Below, one piece after another: positions 58,701 through 64,000 of a stretch of DNA of 64,000 nt. A program made the translations under genes and the position numbers. The notes under the pieces were generated by a model that did no database searches, had not been told where the DNA came from, and saw only the letters and a list, made by a program, of their open reading frames with translations. The stretch comes from Elgaria multicarinata webbii (taxonomy: Eukaryota; Chordata; Lepidosauria; Squamata; Anguidae): positions 14,477,501-14,541,500 of the forward strand of contig NC_086179.1 in the NCBI RefSeq assembly GCF_023053635.1, in the 5' to 3' direction. The number at the start of each line of letters is the position of its first letter. Position 1 is the first letter of the stretch.

Positions 58701-61700
58701 TAAGGAAATTGTTTCTTGCAGAAAAAAAGCATGACAGACATACGCAGATTACACTCATCTAATTTTGCAGCATTTATAACTACGAAGCCATGACTGGCTG
58801 TGGCTTCTCAGACGGTCCACGTGCAATCTTCACGTTGTTGTTTTTCTACATGGAAAAACACTTTCTGTATAGGAAATCTGAATAGATGTCACACTAAAGA
58901 ATTTGCTGCTGGTTGCAAAAAATGAATTGTTCGCAATATAATTCCATACGCAAAACTTAATTCCCAACAAAATGTGAATGCCAATAAATTATGAAATGCT
59001 TTCCTGTTATTAAGACTGAAATTCCTTTTACCTCAAGATAATTTTTTAAAGATATCATCTTTAAAAATATCACACAACCCAAAGGTAAAGGGTATGAAAG
59101 GAGCCTTAGTATCAATAGCTAGTAGGGCTGGCTCAAGTTATGCTGATGCTTAAAGCAGAAAATCTAAATGATGAATTGCTCCCACGAATTAACATAGGGG
59201 ATGTGAGGATGTTTCTTTTCACCTTGTCGTATGTATTGGAGTTCGGAATTACAAACTGAAACCTATCCTAGCTGTTCTACATTTTGAACATAGGAATCTG
59301 CCTTATACTGAGTCAGACCATTGGTCCATCTAGCCCAGTATTGTTGACACTGACGGGCAGCAGCTCTATAGGGTTTCAGGCATGCTTTTTTCCTACCCTA
59401 CCTGGGGATGCCAGGGATCAAACCTCAGACCTTCTGCATGCAAATCAGCTGCTCTACCACTGAGCCACGGCCCCCCTGAATAATTTGTAAACTATGAAGG
59501 AGCTGTAGATTCTTGGGAAATTTTTGCTGCAACAAACAATGGAACCCTGTGGATATTTTTATAGTTAACCATGTTCCTACTTGAGCAATAAAATGACGAG
59601 ATGCTTCATTATTGAAGATTTTACTTTCTCAGAGCCAAACCATATGAATGTGTGACCCCCAAGAAACTAAGGTTTCATTTTGTGGCATTTTAAACTCTTG
59701 CATGGTTACAAAAGCATATCTTGCAACTCGGACCGGAAAACCTATTTGAGTAATACTTCTAACAAAGCCAGTGCTATACAGTTAGGGACACAGCATCAAA
59801 TATTAACTTGTGTGAATGAGCCATCAGATCAAACACAGCTAAAGTAACATTCAGATAACTTTAAAAACAATAGATTATTTAGACATCATGATAAACAATG
59901 AGGCTGTTCACACATTGTTGCAGCATTCAGCAGCTAATTCAGCAGCTAATTAATTAACCCATGAATTGCGGGGCCACATCTGAGCTGTTTCTGGCTTTCA
60001 GAAACAACCTACAAACACCTCGTTCATATATTCGTGAACAACCCAAAGTGTCCAAACCTGGACACTTTAGGTTGTTCATGGGTTAAACAACCCAAAGTTA
60101 ACCTAAGAATAAATGGCTGTGACATGCAAAACAGGTCAATGGTTAAGGAAGCTTAACTATGGTTTGGTGTGACGTCTCAAGTGACAAACCACAGTTAGGT
60201 CCATTGTACCTAATGACCAAGTGCTGAGCAGATAAAAAAAATGAAAGCAGACAGGCAGCTCTAAAATCATTGTCTGTTCATTTGCAAGATCAGGCCTTTG
60301 CAATTATGATTAGTGCAAATCATGTCTCAGCATAATGTCTAAATTAAGCCCATGTTTTTCAAAAGAGGCATCAGGTGCTGAATCAACTAGCAATGAAACA
60401 TGCATGTGTTCCAGCCTAGGTCCCATTAAGGACCCAAGGCTTGGTTGGCACCCACGGAAGTCTCAAAGCAGAGACTTGCCAATTCATAATCCATTTGGGA
60501 ATATAAAGTACAGCGGGATTGTTTCACAAGATGAATTCTACAAAAAAACTGAACACATACACAGACCACTTGTTGGGGGAGAAAAAGATGTAACAATTGA
60601 CTTTAAGGGCTGGTGGAGATATAATGCAAACAAGGTTGATCCACATATTTCTGCCCTGAGGTCCAAATCTCCTTTTGCTAGTCTTAACCACAGTTAAGTG
60701 TTACATATGCATTGAACTTGACAGTACTTAACATAAGCTAGTTTTCAGCGGCTGTTAATCAAAAGCACTTCACATCAGAAATAAGTATTACTCCACCAAA
60801 ACAAAAGCATAGACCAGTGAAGAAGCCTTACCTGAATAAGAGGAAAAAGCCATAAATTTCAAGGACCATTCCTATCAGGGGCCAACCGATAAGAACGATA
60901 AGTACACCTCCCAGAAAGAAGCCCGAGGCTTTCATTTTGTGTTTTTGGAAGAAGAATCTGAATGTCCTTTCTAAGCCAATCACAAAAGCCAGGCCAGCCA
61001 CAAATAAAACCTGTAAGAGCCAAAAAAAAAAAAAAGATCCCTCAATGAAGAAAGAAGTATTTGAGTTCAAGTATTTATAGAAGATAAATAAACCAGTGTC
61101 CAAAACTAAAGTCCATTTTCTTGTTCCATCTATGACACTGATTTGTTTTTGGGGAAAAACATGAATACGTCGAAGACACCTTTAGCAGTTTGGGTACAAT
61201 ATCGGCACAATGCAAAAGCAGACTTTGTTTGGAGCAAATCAATTAATTCATAAGTAATTAGAAAACAACAACCTGGAGTAATATCAGCACGACCTTTTAA
61301 GAACAGTTTGTGCTGGGCAACCATTGCTTCCTTCACTGAAAAAGTGTAACTTAATAGGCCACAGAACAAAATTGATGCATCTGGACGTTATCAAGGCTTT
61401 CAGCCTAATCCAGAACAACATCATTGTAAGTTTTCAAGATGAGCTGAAGATGGGTAATTAACCATGCCTAAAAGGGTAAATAAATCAGGTTTATTACTAC
61501 TACAAGAGCAGTAATGAATATCTAACTTGGAAGAGGAATTTACTGGCACTCTGTAGGGGAAGCACTGGTTCCATTTTTGTGAAATCAGAAGTACTGTCCA
61601 TGTCAACTCACACATTACTATATATATATTAATACTTCGACCCTATTCTATCTCATCTCCTAAACAACAAAAAGGTGTTTAGATGGACTCGTCTGTACAT

Positions 61701-62426
61701 AAAGGGCCTGCTCACACTAAGGTTAAGCACTTTTAAGTCCCACTGATTTCAGTGGGACACACATTTCTTATAATGTAATCAGATGGGACTTAAGCATGCT
61801 TATTACTGTCTGGGTTGTAACTTAAGTTTCTAGAAAACTGTAGACCAAAGTGAGTTTTTTTCTTTTAAAAGTAAAAAGGTGATAAAAGTGATAAATCAAG
61901 ACGGTATAGGAAAAATGGGGGAGGGCAGGCTGAGGAGAGCTTCTAATGTAAGGATAAGAAGTTTGCACTATATATGGTAGGGGAAGCCAATGTGGAGATT
62001 TTATGAGGGGAAACTGAAGGATGTTCACAGGAAGGGAATCCAAAGAGATAGAGGTTGTGGAGTTGCTGATTCTTCATTACTTTTAATACCACAGTTTGCT
62101 GTAGAGGGGAATCCAGCAAGGTTCAATTGGTGCCCCAGCTGCCAATCAGAAGTGTTCTCAGGTATATTTAGCCAAGGTTGCCTATGTTTGTTCAGCAAGC
62201 TCTGGAGTAGGTACTGTTGAAGATTTAACTTTTTCTCAGGTTCTTTGCCTGTTTGGCCACCCAGCACCATCACTCTATATTCAGAGGAACACATCTTTAG
62301 TTTATACTACACGTGTTTCCGCGAATTCACTTACATTTCCAATAGCCAAAAGTGCTTTGTCAAAAAATAGAATCATTCCAAAGAAAAGGAAAAACACTCC
62401 AAAACCTGTAAGTCCCATTCCAATTT
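55388..62426 (-). CDS. GOLT1B: Golgi transport 1B (Got1/Sft2-like vesicle traffic protein), exons 2-5
   Basis: The protein is a small polytopic membrane protein of ER-Golgi and Golgi vesicle transport, related to yeast Got1p. Joined exons are 62335-62426, 60832-61010, 58394-58475 and 55388-55426 (92, 179, 82 and 39 nt). They encode 129 complete residues plus the end of a split lysine codon, so with the usual first nine residues the total is 138, the family length. Four hydrophobic segments are visible at about residues 10-30, 35-52, 69-87 and 90-110. A basic loop, [15 protein letters not shown], lies between helices 2 and 3. The C-terminus is the conserved [11 protein letters not shown]. All acceptors end in AG and donors are GTAAG-type. 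No stop or frame break is seen, so it looks functional. Identification is from memory of the human protein, which differs at only a few positions. Confidence 0.96.
55687..55738. repeat. (TAA)n microsatellite in GOLT1B intron 4
   Basis: A pure run of about 17 units. The rest of intron 4 (55427-58393) has no gene or clear repeat. Confidence 0.97.
58394..58475 (-). CDS. GOLT1B: GOLT1B exon 4
   Basis: The 82-nt exon completes the split arginine and encodes 27 residues, [20 protein letters not shown] then NLPGISS. The acceptor is TTTAAAG and the donor TCA|GTAAGTA. It holds the rest of helix 4 and the conserved cytosolic FIRRVPVLG segment. Confidence 0.95.
59284..59476 (-). mobile_element. tRNA-derived SINE in GOLT1B intron 3
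   Basis: CTGCCTTATACTGAGTCAGA at the left and CTACCACTGAGCCACGGCCC at the right are the reverse complement of the family at 6871. It is well preserved with both boxes visible. Confidence 0.92.
59890..60200. mobile_element. Family G palindrome in GOLT1B intron 3
   Basis: Repeated inverted motifs ACAACCCAAAGTGTCC facing GGACACTTTAGGTTGTTCAT, and TTAACTATGGTTTGG facing CAAACCACAGTTAG. Confidence 0.65.
60335..60697 (+). CDS. Unidentified 120-codon ORF antisense to GOLT1B intron 3
   Basis: An intact ATG-to-stop frame encodes 120 residues on the strand opposite GOLT1B. I do not recognise the protein. It is hydrophilic, with no signal peptide or membrane segment. It has several Trp, Tyr, Pro, Gly and His residues, including the stretches [20 protein letters not shown] and [14 protein letters not shown]. 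It lacks transposon motifs, and the surrounding intron is mostly repeat free. The start has A at -3, and an in-frame TAG lies eight codons upstream. No splice sites or AATAAA close by were noted. It could be a single-exon gene, an exon, a retrocopy or a chance frame. An ORF of this size by chance in 64 kb of six-frame sequence is not rare. Confidence 0.3.
   Translation: MSKLSPCFSKEASGAESTSNETCMCSSLGPIKDPRLGWHPRKSQSRDLPIHNPFGNIKYSGIVSQDEFYKKTEHIHRPLVGGEKDVTIDFKGWWRYNANKVDPHISALRSKSPFASLNHS
60832..61010 (-). CDS. GOLT1B: GOLT1B exon 3
   Basis: The 179-nt exon starts in phase 0 with [20 protein letters not shown] and ends with FLLF plus AG, the first two bases of an arginine codon. It encodes helices 2 and 3, the basic inter-helix loop and the start of helix 4. 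The acceptor is TCTTACAG, the donor CAG|GTAAGG. A run of A at 61021-61034 lies in the adjoining intron. Confidence 0.96.
61706..61805. mobile_element. Family H hairpin in GOLT1B intron 2
   Basis: TTAAGTCCCACTGATTTCAG with ATGGGACTTAAGCATGCTTA gives a 100-bp palindrome. The remaining intron 2 has LINE-like scraps near 61912-62000. Confidence 0.75.
62335..62426 (-). CDS. GOLT1B: GOLT1B exon 2
   Basis: The 92-nt exon starts with two bases that finish a lysine codon, then encodes 30 residues beginning [20 protein letters not shown], the first membrane helix. The acceptor is a pyrimidine-rich tract ending TTGCAG; the donor is AAT|GTAAGTG. It ends in phase 0 after LLAIGN. Confidence 0.95.
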
Positions 62427-62639
62427 CTGCAATAAAAAAAGAAGGAAAAAAAGAAAAAGAGGGGTGTTAATAACAATGCAGCCCCAGCAAGCACATGTGG
62501 AAATTATCCAATTTGCAAGTCCTTATGTATTAAATTGCAGTTACAACATTCACTGATATATTTTCTCCATCCATGACAGTGGCCCTCTTTTGGGTAGGAT
62601 GTGTGCTATGATGCTACTGCATAATGGAAGAATTTCTTT

Positions 62640-62776
62640 GCTGGATCAGACTAAGGGTCCATCTAAGGATGCAGAGGGAGGGAGAGGAGAGGACTGAGGA
62701 CGTACCTGCTTCCACAAACCGCCCAGAGAGCTTCAGCTATTGGGTGGTATAGAAATGCAATAAATAATAAATAAAC
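62640..62776. mobile_element. CR1 scrap and L2 LINE tail in GOLT1B intron 1
   Basis: CTGGATCAGACTAAGGGTCC (62642) is CR1-like. ACCGCCCAGAGAGCTTCAGC to AATAAATAATAAATAAA (62716-62776) is an L2 3' tail, plus orientation. From 62777 to 64000 no exon or repeat is recognised. Confidence 0.75.
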
Positions 62777-64000
62777 CTCCCCCAGCATCTAGATGGCCAT
62801 GCGACATCCCCGAAGGGAAGAGGGACATCCAGGGCCTGTAAGTTTAAAAACCCCCAACAACGACCACCCCATTTAACTGTTCCCCCCCACCCCCGATGGG
62901 CACGGACCGCCCCTGAGCAGCTCCATGCCCGTTTTAAGAGCCCCACTAACTGCGGTGAGGAAGAGAAACAAAAATGGGGGGCACCATGTACTTGCTCACG
63001 GCAAAATAGAAATAGTCCTTAATAAAAAAGCTGAAGCATCAGTTTCACCAGAATGCTAAATCTCTGTTTAAAAGAAAAGGGATTTCATTTTCAGATTATT
63101 TTTGCAAGTGTCATTCAGTCCAAACGCTTTAGAGTACAGATTCAAAGCCGCTGAAGCCACTATCTCATCTAAACAGCTGCACAATGAAACTGGCAAGAAC
63201 TGCTAGTTGTCATTAATTAACTGCTTTATGCATAGCAACAGAAATGAGATGGACCATGTCTTCGCTGTTGGAAGTTACCCAGTTATCTTAACTGAAGGTG
63301 TGGACCAGCACAATGAACAATACTCTGATTTTTCCAATCGGGAATCTGGAAAAATCTTTCATTTGCAAGGAAAGTAGTTCTTCTTCTGATTCTGCATACA
63401 CCAGGCTTATATTTAAACACTGGCTTGGAAGCCATAGATCACCTGGAATTGCATGCAGGTGAGTGCATGGAACTCCATGCAGACTGAACAGACTGGCAGA
63501 GGTGGGATGGAGCAGTCCGTCCCTCCTCTACAACCCACTTAGAAACCAAGAGAGTTGCTAAAGAAAGTCAGGCCTGTCCTCTATGCCCAGCAAAGAAATG
63601 GAGCTCTATGCCCTTCTTGGCCAGCCCCCAAGAGGTCCTATTATTTCAACACAATTTATCTGTATTTAAAATTATTGTATTCAGGTTACTTTCACACAAA
63701 ATCCATTAAATTAGCTACTCTGCTTAGTAGGGTTCCAGCAATATATTGCTGAAAAGCAATTGTCCCATGATAACCAGGCAGAAGCTAGATTAACTTGGTC
63801 AGTGATTCTGGAAAAAAAAAGAAGACACGGAACTTCTGAGACTTGGAGTAAGGAGTGACTGCGTTCAGATCAACTTGCACCTAGTCTGTCATTCCCATAG
63901 AAAAAGCTTTGCTACAGGTGATAGAAAAACAAACAATTTGAAGAAATCCCAGGTTTGGATGTTCACCCAAACCTGTAAACCAAAGGCTACATCAAAGCAT

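Larger units (their letters stand above)
51865..64000 (-). other. GOLT1B: GOLT1B gene locus (partial; exon 1 off window)
   Basis: This minus-strand locus covers exons 2 to 5, introns 2 to 4, the 3' part of intron 1 and the inferred 3' UTR. Exon 1, which should encode only about eight residues plus one base, must lie beyond 64000; I see no GC-rich promoter between 62430 and 64000. Introns, from the 5' side, are more than 1574 bp, 1324 bp, 2356 bp and 2967 bp. The locus is much poorer in repeats than the rest of the window. In amniotes GOLT1B usually sits head to head with RECQL and upstream of SPX, so RECQL would be expected just past the right edge. That neighbour is inferred, not seen. Confidence 0.9.

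Overview
The window reads as a non-coding stretch of a squamate reptile genome, most likely a lizard. The evidence is the repeat content: tRNA-derived Sauria-type SINEs, many CR1 and L2-type LINE 3' ends carrying the C-terminal part of the LINE ORF2, and a dense set of palindromic non-autonomous DNA transposons. No bacterial, viral or organellar gene organisation is visible. | Only one host gene can be named with confidence. GOLT1B (Golgi transport 1B, a small four-helix membrane protein of ER-Golgi traffic) lies on the minus strand from about 51.86 kb past the right edge. Its coding exons 2 to 5 are at 62335-62426, 60832-61010, 58394-58475 and 55388-55426. All have consensus splice sites and phases that fit, and they encode residues 9 (in part) to 138 of an expected 138. 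Exon 1 is off the window to the right. An apparent 3.5 kb 3' UTR runs down to an AATAAA at 51865-51870. A CpG-rich segment near 36.4-37.0 kb holds a candidate first exon (minus strand, Met-Met-Lys then a strong donor). It lies where spexin (SPX) would be expected from amniote gene order next to GOLT1B, but no later SPX exon was found. | Layout: 0-9 kb, L2 and tRNA-derived SINE fragments, hairpin repeats and one exon-like 69-base segment. 9-14.1 kb, a textbook nest of transposons (hAT inside a MITE; L2 inside a MITE inside CR1) followed by a solo LTR. 14-26.4 kb, MITEs and CR1. 26.4-27.5 kb, a candidate long-inverted-repeat element containing a 5S-rRNA-like segment. 28-33 kb, SINEs, CR1 and MITEs nested in each other. 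33.5-39.3 kb, hAT MITEs, the CpG island and a large inverted duplication. 40-51.7 kb, MITEs, L2, CR1 and a SINE with an exact 11-bp target duplication. 51.8-64 kb, the GOLT1B locus, which is poor in repeats. | Families named here for cross-reference: A = MITE with terminus CTACACCAAGCAGG; B = MITE with terminus CTACACCTGCAG; C = MITE with terminus TAGGGTGACCATATG; D = MITE with terminus CAGTGGAGGCTGGTGG; E = hairpin with ATCCTATGCATGTTTAGAC; F = hairpin with TTGGACTACAACTCCC; G = hairpins rich in AACCATGG and TTAACCA; H = hairpins with AGTAAGTCCCATTGA-like arms. Two unidentified open reading regions (60335-60697 and 29757-30155) are the best places to look for something undescribed. Nothing in the window clearly amounts to a novel system.
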